A stretch of DNA of 64,000 bases, taken from assembly GCF_004343605.1 (NCBI RefSeq), contig NZ_POSF01000002.1:248001-312000 (forward strand), in the 5' to 3' direction. The notes under the pieces are model-generated. The model worked only from the letters and a program-made list of their open reading frames with translations, did not search any database and was not told where the DNA came from. A program made the translations under genes and the position numbers. This document shows positions 26,863 through 34,615 of the stretch, in pieces. How positions within the stretch are numbered: the stretch's first letter is position 1; every line of letters starts with the position of its first letter. The DNA is from Dehalobacter sp. 12DCB1. Lineage in GTDB: Bacteria; Bacillota; Desulfitobacteriia; Desulfitobacteriales; Syntrophobotulaceae.

Positions 26863-27570
26863 ATGCAAAAAAATGAAAAAGCTTTGGTCGTCTTTAGCGG
26901 CGGACAAGACAGTACGACCTGTCTTTTTTGGGCCAGACAGTTATTTGCAGAAGTCATCGCCCTGTCCTTTGATTATGAGCAAAAACACCGGCTGGAATTA
27001 GATTGTGCCAGAGAAATATGTGCTAAGCATCAGATTGAGCATCATCTGCTAGATCTCGGTTTATTAAATCAGCTTGCGCCGAACGCACTGACCAGGACAG
27101 AGATCGAAGTTGAGAAAAATCCATCGGCCGGTCGGCTGCCAAACACATTTGTAGATGGCAGGAATATGCTCTTTCTATCGTTTGCAGCTGTTTTTGCTAA
27201 ACAGAGAGGAATCAGGCATTTGATCACCGGCGTTTCTCAGAGTGATTACAGCGGTTATCCGGACTGCCGGGATATTTTTATAAAATCCCTGAATGTAACA
27301 CTAAATCTCGCCATGGATTACGAATTTGTGATTCATACCCCTCTGATGTGGATCGACAAGGCGGAAACCTGGAAACTGGCTGACGATCTCGGTGTGCTTC
27401 CGATTATTCAAGAAGAGACGTTGACCTGTTATAATGGTATTAAAGGGGATGGGTGCGGGGAATGCCCTGCTTGCCTGCTACGGAAAGAGGGATATCAAAA
27501 ATATTACAGCAAAGAATCAAGTCATACGCTTGTAAATCAGAAGGTAGATAAATATAATGAATTTGAATAA
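26863..27570 (+). CDS. queC: 7-cyano-7-deazaguanine (preQ0) synthase QueC
   Basis: This ATP-dependent enzyme converts 7-carboxy-7-deazaguanine and ammonia to preQ0. The 235-aa protein has the PP-loop FSGGQDSTT (11-19) and the C-terminal zinc site in [16 protein letters not shown]. No queF, tgt or queA is present, so later queuosine steps are encoded elsewhere, or the cell also imports precursors. It lies last in the que operon before a tiny CxxC protein gene. Confidence 0.94.
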   Translation: MQKNEKALVVFSGGQDSTTCLFWARQLFAEVIALSFDYEQKHRLELDCAREICAKHQIEHHLLDLGLLNQLAPNALTRTEIEVEKNPSAGRLPNTFVDGRNMLFLSFAAVFAKQRGIRHLITGVSQSDYSGYPDCRDIFIKSLNVTLNLAMDYEFVIHTPLMWIDKAETWKLADDLGVLPIIQEETLTCYNGIKGDGCGECPACLLRKEGYQKYYSKESSHTLVNQKVDKYNEFE

Positions 27571-27597
27571 ATCACTGCTTGAGATAGAAGGAAGAGC

Positions 27598-27738
27598 ATG
27601 ATGGACAAATGTTCAAAATGCGGTCAGGAAGTTCAAGAAGATGATATCTATGAAGTTAACGGACAGAAGGTATGTGAAGACTGTAAACTCAACGAGACGA
27701 AGGTAGAGGTAAAACCATGCGGCAATTTCAACGGTTGA
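27598..27738 (+). CDS. Tiny double-CxxC (zinc-ribbon-like) protein, 46 aa
   Basis: This short gene starts 27 bases after queC with ATGATG preceded by GAAGGAAGAGC. The product has CSKC near the N-terminus and CEDC about 24 residues later, with an Asp/Glu-rich spacing and a last Cys near the end (K-P-C-G). Two CxxC knuckles suggest a small zinc-binding module, like half a LIM or rubredoxin-like ribbon. It is probably co-transcribed with the que genes and precedes a terminator. I do not recognise a named family. Confidence 0.65.
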   Translation: MMDKCSKCGQEVQEDDIYEVNGQKVCEDCKLNETKVEVKPCGNFNG

Positions 27739-27801
27739 TTTTGATTTTTGAAGTTGTTCTGTGGTGTATAATCTGTAGCGTATAAAATGTATAAAAGATA
27801 A

Positions 27802-27850
27802 AATAAGGCTGCTGCGCAATGAAAATGGTCATTAAGCGGCAGCTTTTATT
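27802..27850 (+). terminator. Terminator after the que operon
   Basis: GCTGCTGC (27808-27815) pairs with GCGGCAGC, and AATGA/TCATT extends the stem inward. AAATAA/TTTTATT flanks complete it with a T-rich tail. Confidence 0.8.
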
Positions 27851-27911
27851 GGTTGTTTGACACGACAAATTGCGCAATACTTTTTCGTCCATCTCAGCTA
27901 TAATGAAAATG

Positions 27912-28130
27912 ACGTTCTCAAATTCCCTGCTCAAATCATTCATACGAGCTTGATTACCCTAGATTAGGTCTGGGGGTCATAATTCCAGCGTTAAGCGGAG
28001 CATGGAGGTGAAGCGCGGCTGTTTGCACCATGGATGGCGCAACAGCCGAAAGCGGAATTGTGGCGCCCAGGCTGACCCGGGAGTTTAACGCAATCATATA
28101 TTTGAGTATTTATTTCAGGAACGTTGTACG
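27912..28130. repeat. Repeat element copy 2 (long form) upstream of pgi
   Basis: The left flank (27913-27960) and right flank (28076-28129) match copy 1 at 9239-9371 nearly base for base. The end pair ACGTTC/GAACGT is kept; compared with copy 1, a T-G pair has become C-G, which fits selection for pairing. Beyond that, the outer left end (GTACAA in copy 1) is not conserved here. The centre carries a module of about 100 bases with its own long stem, absent from copy 1. No transposase is encoded. Confidence 0.75.
27970..28070 (+). ncRNA. Predicted structured RNA module inside repeat copy 2
   Basis: A 17-base arm at 27970-27986 pairs with 28054-28070 with one mismatch and two G-T pairs. Inside, GGCTGTT (28017-28023) pairs perfectly with AACAGCC (28041-28047), with further GC/GC pairs toward the loop. 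No known riboswitch consensus was recognised. Whether it acts as RNA or DNA is not shown by sequence. Confidence 0.45.
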
Positions 28131-28190
28131 AGTATAGAATCGGATTGTCCAGGGTAGAGTATGATTACCGATGGGTGAGGTGATTGTATT

Positions 28191-29795
28191 GTGATATCAC
28201 AATGGCAGAAATTCCAGGAATATTTATATTTCAATGATGAGCTGGGAATCCAGGTAGATGTCAGTCGCGCAGGGTTTCCGGATACGTATTTCAATGATAT
28301 GAAACTGCGTTTGCAGGATATGTATCACCAGATTCAGGCCTTGGAAGAAGGAGCGGTTGCCAACCCGGACGAACAGCGGATGGTTGGGCATTATTGGCTG
28401 AGTGATCCTGAATTAGCCCCGCTGCCGGAAATAGGCGCAGCAATTAAAGATACCTTGCGCCGTATTCGATGCTTTGTGCAGGATGTTCATGCGGGCACTG
28501 TATGTGGTCAAAACGGACACCCTTTTCGGAACGTTATTGTGATCGGTATTGGCGGATCTTCTTTAGGACCGCGTTTTGTTTCCGAGGCACTTGGAAACAA
28601 AAATGATCTCTGTTCGCTGTACTTTATTGATAACACAGATCCGGATGGTATGGACCGTATTTTTGCTGAGTTGGATACTGAGCTGGATGCGACATTAACG
28701 ATCGTGATCTCCAAAAGCGGCGGCACAATTGAAACCCGCAACGGTATGGAGGAAGTTCGTCATTTTTATGTAAGTCGGGGGCTGGACTTCAGCCGTCATG
28801 CGGTCAGTATCACTCAGCCTGGAAGCAGACTGGATCAGATCCGGATGAAAGAGGATTGGTTGGACACTTTTCCGGTTTGGGAATGGGTTGGCGGGCGGAC
28901 TTCCGTCTTGTCCGCTGTGGGGCTGCTGCCGCTGGCTTTACAGGGAATTGATATTAGCGCTCTTATAGATGGAGCTAAGAAGTGTAACGCTCTGACCAGG
29001 AATCCAGATACGAAAAACAATCCTGCTGCCCTGATTGCCTCAGCGTGGTATGTCCTGACAGGGGGTAATGGTGGACAGCAGATGGTTATCCTTCCTTATA
29101 AAGACCGTTTGGAGCTTTTTCCAAAATATCTCCAGCAATTGATTATGGAGTCTCTTGGAAAAGAAAAGGACTTGGACGGTAATATTGTCCATCAGGGAAT
29201 CACAGTACTCGGAAATAAAGGAACAAGCGATCAGCATTCTTATATCCAGCAGCTGCTTGATGGACCCGGCAACTTTTTTGTAACTTTCATCGAAGTATTA
29301 AAGGACAGGGATGGCCACTCACTTAAAATTGCTGAAGAAAGTACCAGCGGTGATTATTTACAGGCTTTTTTGCTCGGTACGAGGAATGCCCTGTCAAACA
29401 AGGGCCGAAAATCAATTACGCTGACAGTGAGAGACCTCAACCCCGTAACGATCGGAGTATTGATTGCCCTATACGAACGTACGGTGAGTATGTATGCCCA
29501 GTTTGTGCATATTAATGCCTATCACCAACCGGCTGTGGAAATGGCTAAAAAGGGTGCGCAGGAAATGATTCAATTAAAGAACCAGGCCCTGCGTGTTCTA
29601 AGGACCTGTAAAACCAAGGGATTAACAGTTGAAGAAATTGCATTGAAAATTGAAGCAGACGGGGCAGCCGTTGACCGTGAAATGCTCTATAAAATTCTTA
29701 AGCACCTTGAAGCAAATCCGGGAAACAAGATCAAGAGTCAAAAGAGCATCAGTGAATTTGAGGCTTTATACGAGGTTGTAGCTGATCAACAGTGA
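28191..29795 (+). CDS. pgi: Glucose-6-phosphate isomerase
   Basis: The enzyme interconverts glucose 6-phosphate and fructose 6-phosphate. The 534-aa protein shows VIGIGGSSLGPRFVSEAL (sugar-phosphate binding), SKSGGTIETR, GGRTSVLSAVG and a QQLIMESLGKEKD segment holding the catalytic Glu. Length fits the longer clostridial form. The start is GTG, 10 bases after GTGAGGTGA. It lies 13 bases before a phosphohexomutase gene, so the pair handles hexose phosphate entry to glycolysis or glycogen/cell-wall precursors. The leader contains repeat copy 2. Confidence 0.93.
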   Translation: MISQWQKFQEYLYFNDELGIQVDVSRAGFPDTYFNDMKLRLQDMYHQIQALEEGAVANPDEQRMVGHYWLSDPELAPLPEIGAAIKDTLRRIRCFVQDVHAGTVCGQNGHPFRNVIVIGIGGSSLGPRFVSEALGNKNDLCSLYFIDNTDPDGMDRIFAELDTELDATLTIVISKSGGTIETRNGMEEVRHFYVSRGLDFSRHAVSITQPGSRLDQIRMKEDWLDTFPVWEWVGGRTSVLSAVGLLPLALQGIDISALIDGAKKCNALTRNPDTKNNPAALIASAWYVLTGGNGGQQMVILPYKDRLELFPKYLQQLIMESLGKEKDLDGNIVHQGITVLGNKGTSDQHSYIQQLLDGPGNFFVTFIEVLKDRDGHSLKIAEESTSGDYLQAFLLGTRNALSNKGRKSITLTVRDLNPVTIGVLIALYERTVSMYAQFVHINAYHQPAVEMAKKGAQEMIQLKNQALRVLRTCKTKGLTVEEIALKIEADGAAVDREMLYKILKHLEANPGNKIKSQKSISEFEALYEVVADQQ

Positions 29796-29808
29796 GGAGA
29801 AAAGTAAC

Positions 29809-31557
29809 ATGTATTCAGAACAAAAGTATGAAAATACCTTGAAATTTTGGATCGAAAATGATTATTTTGACGAGCTCAGCAGAAGGGAACTAGCGGAAAT
29901 AACCGATCTGAAGGAGTTGGAGGATCGTTTCTATACGACTCTGGAGTTTGGGACCGGTGGCATTAGAGGGGTTCTCGGCGCAGGAACCAATCGCCTGAAT
30001 CGTTATGTTATTCGCAAAGTCACACAGGGGTTGGCCGACACGATCTTGGAGCATGGACCGGAGGCGTCTCAGCGAGGGGTTGTCATTGCGTATGACAGCC
30101 GCTATTTTTCCAAAGATTTTGCACTGGAAACAGCGCTGGTACTGGCAGTAAATCGGATTAAAGTCTATCTGTTTGAAAGTCTGCGGCCGACACCTGAACT
30201 TTCATTTGCTGTCAGGTATCTGCAGACAATTGCCGGCATAAATATCACGGCCAGCCATAATCCGAAAGAATATAACGGCTATAAGGTCTATTGGGAGGAT
30301 GGCGGGCAGCTGCCGCCTGCTCCTGCTAAGCAGATCATTACCAAGATGGCTGAAAGAAAAGACTGGAGAATTATGCTGGCGGACCGAACCAAAGCCCTGG
30401 AGGAAGGGATGGTTCAGATGGTCGGAGATCAGGTGGATGCTGCCTATCAGGTGGAGATACTCCACAGTCTGCTGAATACAGAACTAACGCAAACTTACGG
30501 TACAAAGCTGAACATTGTCTGCACGCCGCTCCATGGAACCGGCGGCAGCCCTGTCCAAAGCATTCTTAACAAAATGGGCTTTAAAGCTTTTCAAATGGTT
30601 GCAGAACAGGAACAACCTGATCCGGAATTTCCGACGGTGAAATCTCCGAACCCGGAAGATCCGGCGTCGTTTGCGCTTGCTTTAGCACTGGCAAAGAAGA
30701 TACAGGCGGACCTTGTGTTAGCCACCGATCCGGATGCAGACCGTCTCGGTGCGTATGCCCTGGACCGAAATGGTCAATATTGCCGTTTTACGGGAAATCA
30801 GATTGGCGTAATCCTGGCGTATTATATCCTGGATCAAAGAAGACGAAGCCACAGACTGCCGGACAATGGCGTGATTGTCAAGACGATAGCCTCTACGGAC
30901 ATGGCCGAAGCAGTTGCGGCTGATTTTGGCGCCAAAACAGTGAATGTGCTGGTCGGCTTTAAATATATTGGAGAAAAGATCAAAGAGATGGAAGCACAGG
31001 GCTGGGGGACATTTTTGTTTGGTTTTGAAGAAAGCCATGGTTACCTGGCCGGTACGTATACCAGAGATAAGGATGCAGTCCAGGCTTCTGCGCTGCTGGC
31101 TGAGGCGGCATTGTATTACAAGCAGATAGAGAACAAAACCTTGCCGGATATACTGGCGGAACTTTTTGCGCGATACGGCACTTTCCTCGATGAGCAGGTT
31201 GCTTTTGCGCTGAGCGGTAAAGAAGGCCGGGAACGGATTGCCGCTGTAATGGACAGACTGCGGACGGCAAAGCCACTTTCTGTGGCAGGGCTCAGCGTAC
31301 GGTTTATTGATGACTATCAGCAAAAGGTCCGATGGGATGTGCTGGAGAACAAGATGGAAGAAATCGATCTTCCCCGGGAGAATGCGCTTCGCTTTTCCTT
31401 TGAAGGGGGAGGCTATGTCATGGCAAGACCTTCCGGTACGGAACCAAAAATACGTTTTTATTTCTGTATCAAAGGTTCTACCAGAACTGAAGCGGATGCT
31501 ACCTTGGCACGTGTCAAAGCGGAAGTCTTCGCCCTGATTAATGACCTGATGGTTTGA
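29809..31557 (+). CDS. pgcA: Phosphoglucomutase/phosphomannomutase (alpha-D-phosphohexomutase)
   Basis: This enzyme moves phosphate between C1 and C6 of glucose, and possibly mannose. The 582-aa protein has the active-site phosphoserine Ser149 in ITASHNP, the Mg-binding loop TDPDADR near 306-312, FGFEESHG for sugar recognition and the phosphate-binding RPSGTEPKIRFY at the C-terminus. This is the four-domain PgcA type of Firmicutes. GGAGAAAAG precedes ATG. It is co-transcribed with pgi; a corA-like gene follows 27 bases later. Exact sugar preference is not readable. Confidence 0.92.
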   Translation: MYSEQKYENTLKFWIENDYFDELSRRELAEITDLKELEDRFYTTLEFGTGGIRGVLGAGTNRLNRYVIRKVTQGLADTILEHGPEASQRGVVIAYDSRYFSKDFALETALVLAVNRIKVYLFESLRPTPELSFAVRYLQTIAGINITASHNPKEYNGYKVYWEDGGQLPPAPAKQIITKMAERKDWRIMLADRTKALEEGMVQMVGDQVDAAYQVEILHSLLNTELTQTYGTKLNIVCTPLHGTGGSPVQSILNKMGFKAFQMVAEQEQPDPEFPTVKSPNPEDPASFALALALAKKIQADLVLATDPDADRLGAYALDRNGQYCRFTGNQIGVILAYYILDQRRRSHRLPDNGVIVKTIASTDMAEAVAADFGAKTVNVLVGFKYIGEKIKEMEAQGWGTFLFGFEESHGYLAGTYTRDKDAVQASALLAEAALYYKQIENKTLPDILAELFARYGTFLDEQVAFALSGKEGRERIAAVMDRLRTAKPLSVAGLSVRFIDDYQQKVRWDVLENKMEEIDLPRENALRFSFEGGGYVMARPSGTEPKIRFYFCIKGSTRTEADATLARVKAEVFALINDLMV

Positions 31558-31584
31558 TTGTGGTAGAATACAGGAAAGACAGGA

Positions 31585-32571
31585 ATGATTCGAAGGCCAG
31601 GAATAGAGTACCAGTTGTCAAGTGAATGGAGTGTGAACGGCTTGCAACACTATCTTGTCTCTCCGGAGGGCCTAAAAGAAATAGAATCACAACAGATTCC
31701 GGCAGAGGGAAAGTTTAGCGTAACCCTCTTCAATGCTGAGGAATGGAAGCTCCTGAGCGGGCACTTGGCATTTGGCGGATCTGCAGAGATTGACCGTGTT
31801 CTGGGGAAACTGAATCCGCAGGAGAATAATTTTAATCAAAGATTTGAACGTCTACACCCTTCTCTGTTTTTTATTGGATATAGCGATTTTGCTGATGATA
31901 CCAAAGAATTTGCGATTTACTTTTTTCTGTCGGCGAATGATATGACGATACTGCGCAATGACCGACTTGAGCTGCCGCAGATCAATGACTGGGCCCGGAG
32001 AGGACTGCTTACAACACCTTCCGATCTGGCGCAGCTCCTCGGCATGGAAATACTGGAACACCATCAGCGCCAGCTGGAATTACTGGAAGATGATGTGGAC
32101 CGGATTGAAGAAAATATCCTGGAAACTCCTGAAAGATGGCAAAGAAGTGAAATAATCAACCTTCACAAAAAAATACTGGGTTTAAAGAAATCACTGAATG
32201 CGCATCAGACGATTTTCAGCAGACTGGCAGCCATGGATAATCATGATCAAGGGAAGCCATCGTGGAAAGACCTGGTTGCCGATACCCAGCAGAAACTTGA
32301 AAATGCACGGCAGACTCATGAGCTGATTGAAATCCTAATGGAAGCCTACCAGCAGGCCATTGATAACCGGGCCAATGATATCATGAAAGTTCTGACGCTT
32401 CTAGCCACGATCCTGCTGCCGATTAATCTGGTTACCTCCTTCTTTGGAATGAATTTTGAAGCAATGCCACTAATTCACTCACCTTTGGGGATGCCGCTCT
32501 TTCTCGGTGTATCCGTGTTGATTGTAACAGCAGTACTTATCCTGTTTTGGCGTAAACACTGGCTGAGATAA
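31585..32571 (+). CDS. CorA-like divalent cation transporter
   Basis: This 328-aa protein has a large N-terminal cytoplasmic domain, a long helical region and two C-terminal membrane helices. The first membrane helix ends in the diagnostic G-M-N motif (FFGMNFE), which forms the pore mouth of CorA magnesium/cobalt channels. The loop after GMN is EAMPLIHSPLG rather than the classical MPEL, so ion choice is uncertain (Mg, Co, Ni or Zn). It follows the phosphohexomutase gene closely; magnesium need is a plausible but unproven link. An intrinsic terminator follows. Confidence 0.85.
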   Translation: MIRRPGIEYQLSSEWSVNGLQHYLVSPEGLKEIESQQIPAEGKFSVTLFNAEEWKLLSGHLAFGGSAEIDRVLGKLNPQENNFNQRFERLHPSLFFIGYSDFADDTKEFAIYFFLSANDMTILRNDRLELPQINDWARRGLLTTPSDLAQLLGMEILEHHQRQLELLEDDVDRIEENILETPERWQRSEIINLHKKILGLKKSLNAHQTIFSRLAAMDNHDQGKPSWKDLVADTQQKLENARQTHELIEILMEAYQQAIDNRANDIMKVLTLLATILLPINLVTSFFGMNFEAMPLIHSPLGMPLFLGVSVLIVTAVLILFWRKHWLR

Positions 32572-32598
32572 AATTTGATCACGCATGGAAAACCAAAT

Positions 32599-32660
32599 CC
32601 ATTCATTAAGAAAAAACAACCATTGAGGTTGTTTTTTTAACATTCTGTATAAAATTCTCC
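32599..32660. repeat. Direct repeat, left copy, containing a terminator
   Basis: About 60 bases, from CCATTCATT through the AAAAAACAACC hairpin to ACATT..TG...AAATT.TCC, match 37355-37414 with about eleven differences and one gap. The two copies bracket the GGDEF/LytTR/kinase/HDOD cluster. Bases 32611-32638 form a terminator for the pgi-pgcA-corA operon. Confidence 0.65.
32611..32638 (+). terminator. Intrinsic terminator after the corA-like gene
   Basis: An A-rich arm ending in ACAACC (32611-32621) pairs with GGTTGTTTTTTT (32627-32638), giving a stem with a T run and a 5-base loop. Confidence 0.85.
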
Positions 32661-32764
32661 CAAAAGAAGACTTAATGAGATAATCTGATAGCATGACAAT
32701 ACAATTGGAAGAATCATACAATAGCTTTTGCTGAAAAGTAAAGGTTTATATAGGGGGTCACATC

Positions 32765-33682
32765 ATGAATTTATTTGATCGAAAAGATGATCATGCTTTT
32801 TTAGATAGACATAAACTCAGTCAAAAAAGTAAATTTATTATTTGCTTATTATTTATTGGGGTCTTGGTCTTGGTTCTGCTTTTTGGCAATCTGAATACAG
32901 CTCCGGGAATTATTATTGGGAGTATAATGGCTATCGTCACGTTGCTGATGCCGCTGATCTTTGGGTATGCCGGCCTTATGGTTACACTTATATACAGTAT
33001 CATAGGGATTACTGCTCCGTTCAGATTCGGAATAATGCAAGGTGACCCATATTATTTTGCTATTGCCGTGTTCATCCTGGCAAACTTTTTTGGATCTGCG
33101 ATTATTGCCGTTGAAGTTGAACGCAATAAAAAAACTCAGAAAATACTTGAGACCCTTTCTGTGACAGACGGTCTGACAGAGATCTACAATCATAGGTATT
33201 TTCAGCAAAGGCTTGACGAAGAGATTGCGAGAGCCATCAGAGCAAATCGTACGCTTGTTTTATGTATGATCGATATTGACAACTTTAAGATGTACAATGA
33301 TTCCTATGGCCATTATTTCGGTGATGAAATACTAAGAAAAACCGCCGGGCTAATCCAAAACACTACGAGAAAATCAGATATTGCCTGTCGCTACGGCGGA
33401 GACGAGTTTGCAGTAATTTTGCCTGATTCCGGCATCGAAGAAGTCCATTTTGTCATGGAAAGGCTCAAAGAAGCATTTTACAGTCTGCGATTTTCTTTCC
33501 CGGATTGTCACGTTACAAAAACCTTGACGCTTTCGGTCGGTTTCTCAATTTTCCCTGATCTGGCTAAAAATAAAGATCAACTAATTACCCAGGCGGACGC
33601 TGCCCTTTACCGGGCCAAATATCAGGGCAGAAACAAAATCGAGCTCTATCAGGATACTCTAAGAACAAACCCGCTCAATTAA
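32765..33682 (+). CDS. Membrane diguanylate cyclase (GGDEF)
   Basis: The protein makes cyclic di-GMP from two GTP. The first ~115 residues hold four hydrophobic helices. The GGDEF domain (about 135-300) has the intact active-site GGDEF at 211-215 within RYGGDEFAVILPD and an RxxD inhibitory site (R-K-S-D) just upstream, so it should be active and product-inhibited. TAGGGGGTC precedes the ATG. It begins the signalling cluster that continues with two response regulators and a kinase. The input to the membrane domain is unknown. Confidence 0.9.
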   Translation: MNLFDRKDDHAFLDRHKLSQKSKFIICLLFIGVLVLVLLFGNLNTAPGIIIGSIMAIVTLLMPLIFGYAGLMVTLIYSIIGITAPFRFGIMQGDPYYFAIAVFILANFFGSAIIAVEVERNKKTQKILETLSVTDGLTEIYNHRYFQQRLDEEIARAIRANRTLVLCMIDIDNFKMYNDSYGHYFGDEILRKTAGLIQNTTRKSDIACRYGGDEFAVILPDSGIEEVHFVMERLKEAFYSLRFSFPDCHVTKTLTLSVGFSIFPDLAKNKDQLITQADAALYRAKYQGRNKIELYQDTLRTNPLN

Positions 33683-33785
33683 TACAAAAAATGAATATTT
33701 ACTATAGATGATCTAAAGATGAAAGGGAAAAGTTAGGAATAAATAAAGCTGAAAAAAGAACTCAAAAAAGGAATAAAAAAGAAAA

Positions 33786-33792
33786 TGTCGAA
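33786..33792 (+). promoter_or_regulatory. Putative Spo0A box upstream of the LytTR regulator gene
   Basis: The heptamer TGTCGAA lies about 70 bases before the gene, in an AAAATGTCGAAT context very like that at 61697 before the second diguanylate cyclase gene. Confidence 0.35.
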
Positions 33793-33858
33793 TATACCCG
33801 AGAATAAAAAGGAAAATTATTCATTTTCTGTCCGGACAGATAAAATAGAAAGGAATAT

Positions 33859-34593
33859 ATGGCAAGAATACTTTTGGTTGATGATGAACCGATGGTGCTT
33901 AACGCTTTAAAGCGTATCCTGCATCCCCAGGGATACGAGCTGTTTGCCGCTACGACCTCGAAAGAAGCGCTGGATTTTCTGCAAAAAAGCGCGATAGACG
34001 TGATTATTTGTGACCAAAATATGCCGGGGATGCTGGGTATTGACCTATTGAAACGTTCAAGAGAAGAGTATCCGGATGCCGTTAGAATTCTGATCACTGG
34101 TTCGTCAGACATCAATGTTGCAATTTCAGCAATTAACGAAGGCAGTATTTATTATTACCTCGCCAAGCCCTGGAAAAACGAAGAAGTCATTTCAGTGGTC
34201 GAAAAAGCCCTTGCCAATAAACCTGAACATCTCTATCCGGTGGAACGCAAGATGGAACAGGAAATCAAAAAAATACCTGTATGGGAAGATGACACCATTA
34301 TTCTGATTGACCTGTCGGAGGTGATTTATTTAACGGCAGCTGAAGGGGATGTCGTTGTTATTACCGAAAAAGGAAGATATCAAAGTCCTGACTCTTTAAA
34401 TTCGTGGGAGAAGAAGCTTGGATCCGGCAGCTTTTTTCGGTGCCATCGAAGCTATATTGTCAATATCAATAAAATTGAAAAAATCAGTCCCTGGTTCAAC
34501 AGTGCGTATAATTTAAAGTTGAAGGAAACGAAAGAAACTATTCCCGTCAGCAGAAACTCCACTAAAAAGCTGAAAAATTTATTTGGGTTATAA
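33859..34593 (+). CDS. Response regulator with LytTR DNA-binding domain
   Basis: This is a 244-aa AlgR/AgrA-class transcription factor. The receiver has Asp8/Asp9, the acceptor Asp52 in IICDQNMPG and Lys105 in LAKPWKNEE. The AKPW ending is typical of regulators associated with HD-GYP/HDOD systems rather than OmpR types. After a linker, a LytTR domain (about 145-244) shows YLTAAEGDVVV, GSFFRCHRSYIVN and IPVSRNSTKKLK. It lies 22 bases upstream of a histidine kinase gene and probably forms a phosphorelay with it. Targets are unknown. Confidence 0.9.
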   Translation: MARILLVDDEPMVLNALKRILHPQGYELFAATTSKEALDFLQKSAIDVIICDQNMPGMLGIDLLKRSREEYPDAVRILITGSSDINVAISAINEGSIYYYLAKPWKNEEVISVVEKALANKPEHLYPVERKMEQEIKKIPVWEDDTIILIDLSEVIYLTAAEGDVVVITEKGRYQSPDSLNSWEKKLGSGSFFRCHRSYIVNINKIEKISPWFNSAYNLKLKETKETIPVSRNSTKKLKNLFGL

Positions 34594-34615
34594 AATAAAA
34601 GTATAGGAATCGATT

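Larger units (their letters stand above)
27739..28190. other. Intergenic region: terminator, weak promoter and repeat element upstream of pgi
   Basis: No gene was found in these 452 bases. In order they hold the terminator at 27802-27850, a TATAAT (27898-27903) and the long form of the repeat element (27912-28130). If the TATAAT is used, the transcript would begin at about the left end of the element, making the element the 5' leader of pgi. Short frames inside the element are not preceded by good ribosome sites. Confidence 0.6.

Noticed and set aside
28003-28140. Short open frames inside repeat copy 2 (for example from the ATG at 28030)
   Set aside because: There is no ribosome site, and copy 1 does not keep the frame.
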